From positions 186,001 through 250,000 of the forward strand of contig CAVWQC010000001.1 in NCBI GenBank assembly GCA_963757065.1: DNA of 64,000 nucleotides, written 5' to 3'. Positions within the stretch are counted from its first letter, which is position 1. Every line of letters begins with the position of its first letter. Position numbers and translations under genes: made by a program. The notes under the pieces are model-generated. The model was not told the DNA's origin. It was given only the letters and a program-made list of their open reading frames with translations, and made no database searches. This document shows, one piece after another, positions 9,532 to 18,720 of this stretch. The stretch comes from PNON01 sp963757065 (lineage in GTDB: Bacteria; Chloroflexota; Anaerolineae; Anaerolineales; Anaerolineaceae).

Positions 9532-9646
9532 TTCAAGATCCATATTCCCCTCTAATGTATTTCTGATATTTGTAATTTACAATGATAATGCTTGATTTGA
9601 AACTCATTAACCGGGTTTCGCGTATTAATAATGAAAGGAAATGAAA

Positions 9647-10360
9647 ATGTTTTTCCCAATTGGGTTTGGTGGTTATGGCTTGTACTTTCTATTTGCTCTA
9701 CCTGCTTTAATACTTGGATTCTGGGCTCAAATGAAGGTCCAGAGCGCGTTTAAGAAATACTCACAGATTCGTACCTATGCGAATTTCAGTGGTGCACAGG
9801 TGGCACGATATATTCTTGATAACCACGGTCTGCAGTCTGTTAAGGTCGCGGAAACCGGCGGGATGCTCAGCGACAATTATGATCCCCGCACGCGGACCTT
9901 AAACCTCAGCCGTGATGTTTTCATGGGGAACAGTGTGGCCGCAGCCGGGATAGCTGCCCATGAAGCCGGACATGCCATTCAGCATGGAGAGAACTATGGC
10001 CCATTGACGCTGCGATCAACTCTTGTTCCTACGGTTCAGATCGGCAGCTGGCTGGGTCCGATCATTTTTATTGTAGGAATGTTATTCGCCGGTCAAACTG
10101 GAACAACCATAGGCTGGATCGGTGTATTCCTGTTTGGCTTAACCGCATTATTTGCTGTAATAACCTTGCCGGTCGAGTTGGATGCCTCCCGTCGGGCAAA
10201 AGAATGGCTGGCATCGTCAGGAGTGTTGTACAGCGGCGAGATGACCGGTGTAAACAAGGTTTTAGATGCGGCTGCCTGGACCTATGTCGCAGCTGCCATT
10301 CAGGCTGTCTCTACTGTCATGTATTACGCTTTCCTGTTGCTCGGCCGCAGACGAGATTAA
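9647..10360 (+). CDS. YugP-family neutral zinc metallopeptidase
   Basis: An integral-membrane protein of the YugP (PF04298) family. The zinc-binding helix is HEAGH in AAHEAGHAIQHGE, next to a downstream acidic segment (VELDASRRAKEW). Three to four hydrophobic segments surround it: the N-terminal one (about 10-25), a pair at about 130-180 and one at the C-terminus. ATG occurs at 9641 and 9647; AAAGGA lies one base from the first but seven from the second, so 9647 (237 residues) is preferred. The protease substrate is unknown. A strong terminator follows, so the gene is probably transcribed alone. Confidence 0.88.
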   Translation: MFFPIGFGGYGLYFLFALPALILGFWAQMKVQSAFKKYSQIRTYANFSGAQVARYILDNHGLQSVKVAETGGMLSDNYDPRTRTLNLSRDVFMGNSVAAAGIAAHEAGHAIQHGENYGPLTLRSTLVPTVQIGSWLGPIIFIVGMLFAGQTGTTIGWIGVFLFGLTALFAVITLPVELDASRRAKEWLASSGVLYSGEMTGVNKVLDAAAWTYVAAAIQAVSTVMYYAFLLLGRRRD

Positions 10361-10398
10361 TTTGGATGAACTCCGCCAGGAAGAAATTTATTATAATT

Positions 10399-10425
10399 AA
10401 ACCCGGAACTGATATTTCCGGGTTT
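10399..10425 (+). terminator. Intrinsic terminator after the YugP gene
   Basis: A perfect 10-bp stem (AAACCCGGAA / TTCCGGGTTT) with a seven-base loop, running directly into TTTTTT. It lies about 40 bp past the stop codon. Confidence 0.9.
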
Positions 10426-10526
10426 TTTATTATTTTCTTGCGAATTTCGATTGCCGATGTTTTCCTTCATCCAGATCGTATCATCAATGTGATCCATAGA
10501 ACAAACAATTAATTAGGAGTTAGGTC

Positions 10527-10946
10527 ATGAAGTCTTATCGTAAAGAACTGATCGTGAATGTACCAGCCCGTCGGGGTTTTATCAACATCACTTCACAGGT
10601 TGAAGAGTGTTTACATGAGAGCGGAATCATCGAAGGGCTTGTGTTGGTCAACCCCATGCATATCACAGCTTCGGTTTTCATTAACGATGATGAATCCGGA
10701 CTCCACCATGATTATGATCAATGGTTGGAGAAATTGGCTCCCCATGAACCGGTCAGCAGCTACCAGCATAACCGCACCGGCGAAGATAATGCAGATGCAC
10801 ACATGAAACGGCAGGTCATGGGGCGTGAAGTGGTGGTTGCGGTGACCAAAGGCAAGCTGGATTTTGGCACCTGGGAGCAGATATTCTATGGCGAGTTTGA
10901 TGGTATGCGGCGAAAGCGAATACTGGTGAAGATCATTGGTGATTAG
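10527..10946 (+). CDS. YjbQ/UPF0047-family protein
   Basis: A complete 139-residue member of the YjbQ/UPF0047 family (TIGR00149 type). Typical features are HITASVFIND, the segment HDYDQWLEKLAP, the HNRTGEDNADAH motif with conserved His and Asp residues, and the C-terminal LDFGTWEQIFYGEFDG. Some family members rescue thiamin-phosphate synthase mutants, so databases name it a secondary thiamine-phosphate synthase; whether that is the natural role is unsettled. AGGAG lies nine bases before the ATG. It has no obvious partner in the neighbourhood. Confidence 0.9.
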   Translation: MKSYRKELIVNVPARRGFINITSQVEECLHESGIIEGLVLVNPMHITASVFINDDESGLHHDYDQWLEKLAPHEPVSSYQHNRTGEDNADAHMKRQVMGREVVVAVTKGKLDFGTWEQIFYGEFDGMRRKRILVKIIGD

Positions 10947-11209
10947 TAGCATTGGTTGTTTTCAATTCATTCTTTTTTCAGTTTAGCATTCTCCTGGTTT
11001 CGGAACGAACAATAAAGGATCAATTTATTCTCAATCCCACTTTTTTCACGGAAATCCAGCCATATTATCTGAAAAATCCACTAGTGATGAGTTTAATATA
11101 TTGGGGGTAAATCTCACAAATTATAAAAAAGAGTCTGTTATATATAAATAGACCGTATAATAAATCAGCCATTACATATTTGATTCCAATAAAACCCAAG
11201 GGAAAACAA

Positions 11210-12715
11210 TTGCGTAAGTCAATACTTTATTTCCTCATTCTTATTTTTATTGTTACCACCGCCTGTAATTTTCCGTTCAAACCATCACCGGGAGCTCCCG
11301 ATCAATCAGGAACAAGTTATCCTGGTATTCATGAAACCCAAAATGTTCCTTCACAAATACTTCAAACTCCCATACCACAGCAGATTCCCCCTGCAAACAA
11401 CCCACTCGAATATGACCCATCCAGGTTCGTCTCATATAATGTACAGTCCGGGGATACGTTAAGTGTTGTATCCGCTCATTTTGGTGTATCCCCAGATGAA
11501 ATTCAATCTTCTCTACCGCTGTCTGCCCAAGGATTATTGCCCAATAATCAGCTTCTAGTAGTTCCAAGATTGCCAGCAGACCCACCTTACTCGCAATTTC
11601 TTTTGCCGGATAGCGAGATTGTAAATTCACCTTGTGGAAAAAACTTCAATATTGAGGAATTTGTAGATCAGGCAAATGGCAAGCTAAGCATTTATACCCA
11701 GAATGTGGATTCTGACCAATTTTCCGGAGCTGATGTGGTGAAGCTGGTGTCGGAAAATACCTCTGTCAACCCCCATTTTCTTCTGGCATTCATTGAATTT
11801 CGTTCTCACTGGGTACTGGATAATCCGCCAGGACCCGAATTAAAATTTCCATTGGGGCTGGACACACCCAATAATGATGGTCTTTTCCTTGAACTCGGAC
11901 TTGCTGCCAAACTCTTGAACATGGGCTATTATGGCTGGCGTCAGGGCACGATGACTGAATTGATTTTCACAGATGGTAACTCCGTTCGGATCTCACCCTA
12001 TCTCAATGCGGGTACCGTGGCATTACAATATTTGTTTGCCCGGCTATATCGCCAGTCCAACTGGGAAATAGCGCTTTACGGTCCTGAGGGTTTCCTTGCT
12101 ACATATCAAAGAATGTTTGGCGATCCAAATATATGCGCTCAGGCAGTTGAACCGCTTTTTCCGGATGGTTTACAAGTACCAATTCTCGAATTACCATTTG
12201 CACCGGGCGAAGAGTGGGTGCTGACCGGCGGTTTGCATAATGATTGGAATACAGGAACGCCACTTGGTGCTCTGGATTTTGCCCCTAATACTGATGAGCC
12301 GGATTGTGCTGTCTCACTTGCCTGGGTGCGGGCATCTGGAGCCGGCATAGTCACCAGATCAGACGATGGGGTTCTCAACCTGGATTTGATAGATGACAAT
12401 GGAGAAACAACTGGTTGGGTGCTGCTTTACATCCATCTTGCTGATAAAGATCGCGTCCCGGCGGGTACGCTCGTAAGCACGGATGACCCAATCGGCCATC
12501 CTTCATGTGAAGGCGGGGCTGCCACAGGTACGCATGTCCATCTGGCACGTCTCTATCGTGGTGAGTGGATCGGAGCCGGCGATCCATTCCCATTAATCCT
12601 CAGCGGATGGCTGGCTGTGCCGGGCGAAAAGCCATTTCAAAGCTCCCTCATCAAAGGAGATCAGGTGGTAACATCCAACTTTTATGGCAGCGGAAATTCA
12701 AATATTATCCGGTAA
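11210..12715 (+). CDS. LysM plus M23-like peptidase lipoprotein
   Basis: About 501 residues from a TTG codon at 11210 preceded by AAGGGA; an upstream TTG at 11180 lacks a ribosome site. The hydrophobic N-terminus ends in a lipobox-like TTAC, so a surface lipoprotein is predicted. After a Pro/Ser-rich linker comes one LysM domain (VQSGDTLSVVSAHFGVS, about residues 85-130). A central region of unknown fold follows, then a C-terminal domain resembling M23/LytM endopeptidases: GGLHNDW, GALDFAP and the GTHVHLA pair of histidines. Likely role: binding and cutting peptidoglycan or a related wall polymer. Whether the metal site is intact needs a structure-based check. Confidence 0.82.
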   Translation: MRKSILYFLILIFIVTTACNFPFKPSPGAPDQSGTSYPGIHETQNVPSQILQTPIPQQIPPANNPLEYDPSRFVSYNVQSGDTLSVVSAHFGVSPDEIQSSLPLSAQGLLPNNQLLVVPRLPADPPYSQFLLPDSEIVNSPCGKNFNIEEFVDQANGKLSIYTQNVDSDQFSGADVVKLVSENTSVNPHFLLAFIEFRSHWVLDNPPGPELKFPLGLDTPNNDGLFLELGLAAKLLNMGYYGWRQGTMTELIFTDGNSVRISPYLNAGTVALQYLFARLYRQSNWEIALYGPEGFLATYQRMFGDPNICAQAVEPLFPDGLQVPILELPFAPGEEWVLTGGLHNDWNTGTPLGALDFAPNTDEPDCAVSLAWVRASGAGIVTRSDDGVLNLDLIDDNGETTGWVLLYIHLADKDRVPAGTLVSTDDPIGHPSCEGGAATGTHVHLARLYRGEWIGAGDPFPLILSGWLAVPGEKPFQSSLIKGDQVVTSNFYGSGNSNIIR

Positions 12716-12734
12716 AACCGAAAAAACAAAAAAA

Positions 12735-12758
12735 AGCGGGAGCATTGCTGCTCCCGCT
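12735..12758 (-). terminator. Intrinsic terminator of the beta-helix gene
   Basis: A 10-bp perfect stem (AGCGGGAGCA / TGCTCCCGCT) with a four-base loop. On the minus strand it is followed by TTTTTTTTGTTTTTT, so it serves the secreted beta-helix gene. It lies 19 bp past the plus-strand LysM gene but has no T-run in that direction. Confidence 0.9.
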
Positions 12759-12779
12759 GTACATCAAAAGATTTGATAA

Positions 12780-14663
12780 TTATCTGGCAACAAGCATAAA
12801 AATCCCGGAGAAGTTCACAGACACACCAAAACGTCCATTAGCCAACTCAGCGGCTCCCGATAATATCTGTTTGGCAGGGTCGGACGGTGAGAACTCACCT
12901 TCTTTGCCACCTATTGGAACCTCCACCCAGGCATTCTTCCCGGGATCCCAGTACATGATGACCAATTCCATTCCTTTAAATTCCTCGGGTATGGAGAATT
13001 CCACCTGAATAGTTCCACCTGGAGGCAGAATATCAACATAGTTACCATTCAAGTACGCTGCCGCTTCAAGCGCGGAGCTAAATTGTACACCATCCGGGGC
13101 AGCACCAGGTAGTGTGGCTGGAGTTTTCGCAACAAGATGTCCCTCATGGCTACAAAAACCTGTGAAACGTGCCAGGTCTTTGTTTTCCAGCTGTAGTGTT
13201 AGTCCTTGCTCATCACATGGTATCGAATTACCGCCTGATCCTTCGTCCTCTCCAGATTTTTCGTAGCAGATAAAATCAGTATTGTCACTAAATAAATGGA
13301 AGTAATTATAATTCACATTACCTTCCCCATTTCCGTGTGCTTTTACATTTTTATGAACAATATTTCCATCTGTTGAGCCGGTTATTCCATATTGGGTATT
13401 ATCATTGAATTGGGAACAAACTACCTTAATCTTTGTTTCAAAATCCCCCACATTTTGGCTTCCAATATTGAGATTTGAAATTAAGACAGCTCCATTGTTG
13501 CCGTTTGCAGATGCAAGAACATTTTTAAGAAAAATATTCTCACTGCTGACGAAAAGACCATTACCTTCATCGATATTGAATTCCTGGTAAGGATCCGCAA
13601 GATTTTTGTAAAAATGTGCCTGGCCATTGCCTACAAATTCGCCATTTTCGATAACAACATTATTAATCTGCTCAACATATTGAAGCTCCGTATTCAGATT
13701 TGGCGGGAAATGATTTGACTGATTGGTTATGTAAGCTCCATTGTTGCCATTATAATTCGCTTGAACATTATATAATGTCACTGGTGCCCAGTAATTTATA
13801 TCAATTCCATTACCAAAGTTATCATTAAAAGATGAATTAGCTATGTAGATAGTATTTTGAAACCCATCGATCTGTAACTGTGGTTTTTCGCTATCAAAAA
13901 AATTGTTGACAGTTAATCCATTGTTCATGCTGTTTTTTGAATGGACATTATTAATTTTTACTAACCCATCCTGTCCGAGTATTTGTATACCAGATGATTC
14001 ACTACTCTGTCCGTCCACAACCAGGTCTTCAAGAACTATATCCCCAAAATTATTATTTGCTGTAATGCCACCATATATGGTGAACCCACTCAGCGTAAGA
14101 TTCAAATTTGAATTCAAGGTAATGGAACCATTTAAGATAGTTGAGGAACTTCCGCTCACACCCATGAGTTGAAAATCTATCATCGAAGCAATGATTAGGT
14201 TTTCGTTGTATTCACCACTTTCGACATAGATCGTTCCATCATCAGGTGTATTACCTCCAGCTGCAAAATCAATTGCATGCTGAATAGGATCTGAGCATGC
14301 TTGGTTACCATCTAAGAGTGGATCACAATCATCAGCCGTGAAGCTATAGAAAACTCCACCGCTGGTTAGATATGGGTCAGGTGCATGCAGAACTGTGGCA
14401 GCAGTTTCGGATGCCAGGGGAAGCTGCTCTCCGTTTTGATCCACTACTACAACTTCCACCCCTTCCGGCAGATCGTTTGAACCTGGTAGGATGCTACCTT
14501 CTTCGGTTATTCCAGGGTCAGTTACTACCTGGGATTCCGGTTGTGGGATATCACCTGGTAATCCATCATCTGCAAAGACAGTCATCCCACTTGGAAATAA
14601 TAAACCAACAAAAAAAACAAGTGTGAAAAAAATCCTACTGGTTGATACGACTTTTTGGTTCAT
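12780..14663 (-). CDS. Secreted right-handed beta-helix protein
   Basis: About 627 residues from the ATG at 14663, which has GGAGGG six bases upstream; the longer frame to 14729 lacks this. A Sec signal peptide (hydrophobic core, cleavage near VFADDG) is followed by about 350 residues rich in short beta-strand turns with Asn ladders (NNGLTVNN, NGNNGAVLI, DNFGNGIDINYW), the pattern of a pectate-lyase-like parallel beta-helix. The C-terminal 130 residues form a separate beta domain ending NFSGIFMLVAR. No catalytic residues were recognised and no membrane anchor is visible. Probable extracellular carbohydrate-binding or adhesive protein; function unknown. It is transcribed alone. Confidence 0.75.
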   Translation of the reverse strand: MNQKVVSTSRIFFTLVFFVGLLFPSGMTVFADDGLPGDIPQPESQVVTDPGITEEGSILPGSNDLPEGVEVVVVDQNGEQLPLASETAATVLHAPDPYLTSGGVFYSFTADDCDPLLDGNQACSDPIQHAIDFAAGGNTPDDGTIYVESGEYNENLIIASMIDFQLMGVSGSSSTILNGSITLNSNLNLTLSGFTIYGGITANNNFGDIVLEDLVVDGQSSESSGIQILGQDGLVKINNVHSKNSMNNGLTVNNFFDSEKPQLQIDGFQNTIYIANSSFNDNFGNGIDINYWAPVTLYNVQANYNGNNGAYITNQSNHFPPNLNTELQYVEQINNVVIENGEFVGNGQAHFYKNLADPYQEFNIDEGNGLFVSSENIFLKNVLASANGNNGAVLISNLNIGSQNVGDFETKIKVVCSQFNDNTQYGITGSTDGNIVHKNVKAHGNGEGNVNYNYFHLFSDNTDFICYEKSGEDEGSGGNSIPCDEQGLTLQLENKDLARFTGFCSHEGHLVAKTPATLPGAAPDGVQFSSALEAAAYLNGNYVDILPPGGTIQVEFSIPEEFKGMELVIMYWDPGKNAWVEVPIGGKEGEFSPSDPAKQILSGAAELANGRFGVSVNFSGIFMLVAR

Positions 14664-15026
14664 AAATACCCTCCGTAAATTATTGGATTTAAGTGCACGA
14701 AATGCTTTAAATTCTGGATAAATGATCAATGGCTATTTAGAAATTCCATCCCTTTGTCAAAATCAATCTATTCACTTATATAATTCAAGTATTATTACTT
14801 TTTTTAAGTATAGAAATCTGTAAAGAAATGTCAATAAAGATTATATAAATTCTTTCAGGATTTCCAGAATGATGTGGAATCTGATTAGTACCACTTATTA
14901 TTATGGTTAGGTTATTACTCTTTTGTGTAGTAACTAATAAGATTTTTCCAGTGGAATCATCAAGTCTGTTTTGTTATTATGATTTGAGAACCAATTAACC
15001 CAACCAATTCTATATAGAAATAATTT
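14664..15026. other. AT-rich intergenic region without recognisable gene
   Basis: A 363-bp gap, strongly AT-rich, between the divergent signals of the beta-helix gene (start 14663) and the cupin stop (15027). No reading frame with a ribosome site, no hairpin terminator and no RNA family was recognised. It must hold the promoter of the beta-helix gene, but no single promoter stands out. Confidence 0.6.
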
Positions 15027-15356
15027 TCAGGCTTTGATCATGATCAGTAACATTTTAAAAGCTTCATTGGCTTTTACTGCATGCGGAAGATTAGCCGGTA
15101 ACAGGATCGTTTCCCCCGTGGATACTGTGTACCACTTCCCCGAAATGCTTACTTCAGCTTTTCCTTCAAGAACCAATAACTGCGCATCAAAAGGTGCAGC
15201 ATGTTCGCTTAGTCCTTGCTCCTTGGCAAAAGCAAAAAGAGTTACGGTACCTGCTGGTTTATTCACCAGCGTTTTGCTAACCACTGAGCCATCCTGTACC
15301 TGGATGCTCTGTGCAAGATGATAAGAACCAGCATTACTTACATTTTCAGAATTCAT
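15027..15356 (-). CDS. Small cupin-domain protein
   Basis: A 109-residue single-domain cupin. The two cupin blocks are partly visible: LSEHAAPFDAQLLVLEGKAEVSI (metal-site block, with His and Glu) and LLPANLPHAVKANEAFKMLL (second block His). Small stand-alone cupins bind a metal and a small ligand or have isomerase or dioxygenase activity; nothing in the context singles one out. GGAAGGATAAG directly precedes the ATG. It is separated from the next gene by a 100-bp gap holding that gene's relatives of promoter and terminator signals. Confidence 0.85.
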   Translation of the reverse strand: MNSENVSNAGSYHLAQSIQVQDGSVVSKTLVNKPAGTVTLFAFAKEQGLSEHAAPFDAQLLVLEGKAEVSISGKWYTVSTGETILLPANLPHAVKANEAFKMLLIMIKA

Positions 15357-15405
15357 CTTATCCTTCCATTAATTCAAAAATAATTTATAGGGAGAGTTTA
15401 CTGGA

Positions 15406-15440
15406 AACTAAAACAAGGGGCGTAACCCCTTGTTTTAGTT
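15406..15440. terminator. Strong hairpin between DUF4332 and cupin genes
   Basis: A perfect 15-bp inverted repeat (AACTAAAACAAGGGG / CCCCTTGTTTTAGTT) with a five-base loop, 14 bp past the DUF4332 stop. The A/T-rich outer arm supplies a TTGTTTTAGTTT run on the minus strand, so it should terminate the DUF4332 transcript ahead of the cupin gene. Confidence 0.85.
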
Positions 15441-15453
15441 ACTTACATTTAGC

Positions 15454-15858
15454 TTAGTATGATACTACCCTGGGTAGTTTTTTCGCCTGTGCCACCCATT
15501 CAGTCACCTGGGATAGAGCTGGCATTTTGCGAACAAGATCTTTTTTCTGGTTGGATTCAAGCATGGCTTTGTGAAGATTTTCAGGTTTCCGCGTTGCCAG
15601 CTCAACCACTGTATCTACGCCAGCTTCTTCCAGAAGATCTGCATATTCACTGCCCACACCTTTGATTCGGTAGAGGTCAACATGATTGACCCATTCAAGG
15701 ATCAATTTTTCGGAGACTCCAGTCTTCTCAGATAAAAGTTTACGCCCCTTTGGTGCAGCGCCCATTTCCAGCAGCGCATCTGTAGTATTTACACCTGCAG
15801 CCTGCAATTTGACTGCGTACGTCTTTCCGATTCCTTCAACATCTACAATTGAAGCCAT
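15454..15858 (-). CDS. DUF4332 helix-hairpin-helix protein
   Basis: A 134-residue protein made of two helix-hairpin-helix-like repeats: VEGIGKTYAVKLQAAGVNTTDALL (residues 5-28) and RIKGVGSEYADLLEEAGVDTVVELA (58-82). This is the DUF4332 arrangement, common as a short stand-alone protein in Chloroflexota and Cyanobacteria. The Gly-[IV]-Gly hairpins suggest non-specific DNA binding, but no function is established. A strong AGGAGGA precedes the ATG and a strong terminator follows, so it is a single-gene unit. Confidence 0.88.
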   Translation of the reverse strand: MASIVDVEGIGKTYAVKLQAAGVNTTDALLEMGAAPKGRKLLSEKTGVSEKLILEWVNHVDLYRIKGVGSEYADLLEEAGVDTVVELATRKPENLHKAMLESNQKKDLVRKMPALSQVTEWVAQAKKLPRVVSY

Positions 15859-15988
15859 ATATTCCTCCTGATATCCATTTTGATTGTGATAAAAATACCT
15901 GAATCCATTATATAAAGTATTTATGATTATTACAACGAAAACCGAAGGTATTATGCAGCCTTGTATATATATGCTTCACGCAAAAAAA

Positions 15989-16339
15989 TCAATTCTTGTT
16001 TTTTGGGGGTAACACTTGCGCGATTTCAAGTGCATTCTGTACGAGAGTTAGCAGCTTTTCTTGTTCATTCATAATTTCCCCCGGAACGGCAATGTATGCT
16101 TTCATGACCTTCCCCATGGGTGAAAAGGACTTGATCGGCATGATTTGACTTAATTGCTCTCGTTGTTCTTCACCCATTCGTAAGAAAAGCTGATCCTGGT
16201 AAACACCGAAGAACATATTTCCTTTGACAAATGCACACGGGCATCCAAACATGGTTCTTTTCTCTACACCATCCAACCGGGAAACAATGTTTTGGTAGAT
16301 GGAAATCGTTTGTTCGCTCGGTTTCTGCCATTTTTCCAT
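15989..16339 (-). CDS. TfoX N-terminal-domain protein
   Basis: A 116-residue protein from the ATG at 16339, which has GAGGAGG upstream; the extension to 16360 reads through that ribosome site. The single domain matches TfoX_N: KRTMFGCPCAFVKGNMFFGVYQDQLFLRMGEE, then PMGKVMKAYIAVP. Full-length TfoX/Sxy regulates competence in proteobacteria, but the isolated N-terminal domain is widespread and of unknown role. It lies 14 bp past the HD-hydrolase stop and is probably cotranscribed with it. Confidence 0.87.
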   Translation of the reverse strand: MEKWQKPSEQTISIYQNIVSRLDGVEKRTMFGCPCAFVKGNMFFGVYQDQLFLRMGEEQREQLSQIMPIKSFSPMGKVMKAYIAVPGEIMNEQEKLLTLVQNALEIAQVLPPKNKN

Positions 16340-16373
16340 CAAGTCCTCCTCAGCTACCATTAGAGTGAAGACA

Positions 16374-16949
16374 TCATGCCAGTATTACCCTGCCTGCCTG
16401 TACAACTTGGTCAAATCTTTCTTCCAATTTGGGATTAACTCCCCGCAGCCCGGCTACCACTTCTACAGCCCATTTGAAATAGTCATTTTTTCTGGAACGA
16501 GACCAAAATACTGGCGGATTATCCAGGATGTCCTGCAGGTTGGCTGTTTTATCAGCCAATTTAATGATCTTTGCACCGTAAGAGAGAGCCGGGGCATGGT
16601 CAATTTGAAGCTGTTTACGGACTTTATTCAAATTTCTCTTATCATCGGTTACTTCCAACACCATAGCCAGAACTTCCTTCCCGAATAGGTCAGATATTTC
16701 TTTTTTTAGGTTGGTTTCTTCCAGAGTTGTGGGTTTCACGGTGTCTTCGATCGTATCATGAAGGAGTGCAGCAATAAGGATATCCCTATCCCTGATCTCC
16801 CCAACGGTCCAAATCAGCTCCATCACCTGGATGGGATGATGTATGTAAGCGCTGCCAGACGCATCTTTCCTGCGTTGGGTTCGATGCCTGAATGAGGAAA
16901 ACCTTATGGCCTCTATCAATAAACCGGAAGATTCATCTACTACAGCCAC
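16374..16949 (-). CDS. HD-domain hydrolase, probable small alarmone (ppGpp) hydrolase
   Basis: A 191-residue stand-alone HD domain of the RelA/SpoT hydrolase type. The signature residues are RRKDASGSAYIHHPI near the N-terminus, LLHDTIEDT (HDxxED) and a later KIIKLADKTANL. Lacking any synthetase, it resembles MESH1/SAH enzymes that remove the 3'-pyrophosphate of (p)ppGpp; a different nucleotide substrate is possible. The start is GTG at 16949, inside a GAGGTCTAGTTTGTG context that overlaps the end of the aminotransferase gene, implying translational coupling. Confidence 0.85.
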   Translation of the reverse strand: MAVVDESSGLLIEAIRFSSFRHRTQRRKDASGSAYIHHPIQVMELIWTVGEIRDRDILIAALLHDTIEDTVKPTTLEETNLKKEISDLFGKEVLAMVLEVTDDKRNLNKVRKQLQIDHAPALSYGAKIIKLADKTANLQDILDNPPVFWSRSRKNDYFKWAVEVVAGLRGVNPKLEERFDQVVQAGRVILA

Positions 16950-16952
16950 AAA

Positions 16953-18366
16953 CTAGACCTCATAGGTAAAGTATTTATTAAAATCAACATTCCAACCTTC
17001 GGGGTTGAAAGCACCGGATGGGATATCCTGATGATACTTGCCTTTATACTTTCCCGCCAGGATCACCTCAAGAGCTTGAATTAGTATATCGATTTCCTGG
17101 TCATTATTATACAATCCAAAAGATACCCGAACCAAACCGGGTATTTGCCGTTTATCGTGGGATTGGATTTGCGAACGAACAGTGTTTGATTTGCTTTCAT
17201 CCACACCCATCAATTTTAACAAATACGGGTGGGCACAAAAACAACCATTTCGGACGCCAATACCAAATTCATATCCCAAAATGGCAGCCACCAGGTAATG
17301 AGATAGACCATCCAGGTTTATGGGGACAACTCCCAACCTGTCTTCCGCTTCCTCCGGTGAGGTATTACCGTAAACAGTCAAACCTTTCATCTGCTTGAAT
17401 TTCGATAAAATATAACGGGTTAACTGCGCTTCGTGTGCTGCAACTTTGTCCATTCCAATGGATTTCAATTGAGAGATGGCAGCAGCCAGTGCAACAGCCC
17501 CAACCACATTCGGGCTTCCGGCTTCATCCCTGTCCGGCGGTTCTGACCAGGTGACACTATCCAAAGTCACAATTTCCACTTCTCCGCCGCCGCGCATGAA
17601 TGGTTCCCCATTTTCGAAAGTATCACGCCGGGTGATTAGTGCTCCAGTTCCAAAAGGTGCATACATTTTATGCGCTGATATGGTCACATAATCCAGATGG
17701 GATGGATCATCCAGGCTGCCCATATTAATGGATCTATGCGGGGCAAGTTGAGCACAATCCACGCAGATCTGAGCCCCAGCCTTATGTGTTTTTTCAGCCA
17801 AACGATGAATGGGATTAATAAAGCCGGTAACATTGCTGGCTCCGGTAATTGAAACCAATGCCAACCTGTTTCCATATTGTTTCAAATTCATATCAAAATC
17901 ATTTTCATCGAGCGACCCATCCGGTTTTAAGGCAATATGCTCTACATGAGCAGCCACCCGCCAGGGCAGATCATTTGAATGGTGTTCCTGAGTAGCTGAC
18001 CAGGACCACATTTTTCTTTTCAGTAAACGGAAAACGGTGAGACAGGGTATTTATTGCTTCAGTGGTGTTCTTGCCAAAGATGCAGACATGTTCAGTTGTG
18101 TTGCCGCCTACAAAGTCGATCACAATCTTTCGCGCTTCTTCAAATGCATGCGTTGAAAGCTGACTTTTGAATCCCGTCCCGCGATGAACACTGGAATAAT
18201 AATCCAGATATTGGTTCACCTTATCCTTAACGATCTTTAGCGAAGGTGTGGAGGCAGCATTATCAAAATTGATATATGTCCGCGATGACCCATCCAATAA
18301 TGGAACCTGGACATCCAGACACGAATACAAACACGAATAATCACTTTGGTCTTTGGTTTGTGTCAT
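16953..18366 (-). pseudogene. Class V aminotransferase / cysteine desulfurase-like gene, frameshifted
   Basis: Two overlapping frames make one SufS-like protein. The first (18366 to 17971) ends in TEKKNVVLVS, then leaves the family sequence and stops after YSGTPFK. The second frame continues from EHHSNDLPWR to the end (16953). The join is near 17997, in AGCTACTCAGG: removing one base restores VS-TQEHHSND. Both halves are otherwise intact: PLP lysine in ISAHKMYAPFG, catalytic-loop cysteine in VRNGCFCAHP. Expected activity is cysteine desulfuration or a related PLP reaction. No homopolymer sits at the break, so it may be a true +1 mutation, a consensus error or, less likely, programmed frameshifting. 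It is followed by the HD-hydrolase gene. Confidence 0.85.
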
Positions 18367-18389
18367 TTATTAATTCTCCAGATTCTATT

Positions 18390-18689
18390 TTAGCGGATAA
18401 ATTTATCCAGTGAATTCTTTAGGTCCTGGAAAGAATTTTCAAAATTACCTTCGCGGACAGTATCGATCATGCATGATTTTACATGATCTTCAAGAATGAT
18501 CCGGCCTGCTCCATTTAAAGCAGAGCGAACCGCAGCTATTTGAACCAATACTTCAGGGCATGGTACATCCTCTTCCACCATCCTACGAACAGCACGTACG
18601 TGTCCTTCAATTCTGGCAAGGCGATCCAAAACTGCTTTCCTGTGTTCGTGGTAGTGATGTCCACTCTCAACATGCATCTGATCCGTCAT
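18390..18689 (-). CDS. csoR: CsoR-family metal-sensing repressor
   Basis: A 99-residue all-helical repressor of the CsoR/RcnR/FrmR family (DUF156). The copper ligand triad is conserved: Cys44, His69 and Cys73, with spacings of 25 and 4 residues as in Cu(I)-sensing CsoR. A His-rich N-terminus (GHHYHEH, residues 10-16) could add a metal site. When metal-free it should bind G-tract operators and block transcription. A matching operator lies over the promoter of the P1B ATPase at 25626-25651. GGAGAA precedes the ATG. It follows the YdjC gene by 31 bp on the same strand but has a separate functional logic. Confidence 0.9.
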   Translation of the reverse strand: MTDQMHVESGHHYHEHRKAVLDRLARIEGHVRAVRRMVEEDVPCPEVLVQIAAVRSALNGAGRIILEDHVKSCMIDTVREGNFENSFQDLKNSLDKFIR

Positions 18690-18720
18690 GGTCTATTCTC
18701 CTTTCAAATCACTCGTTCCT

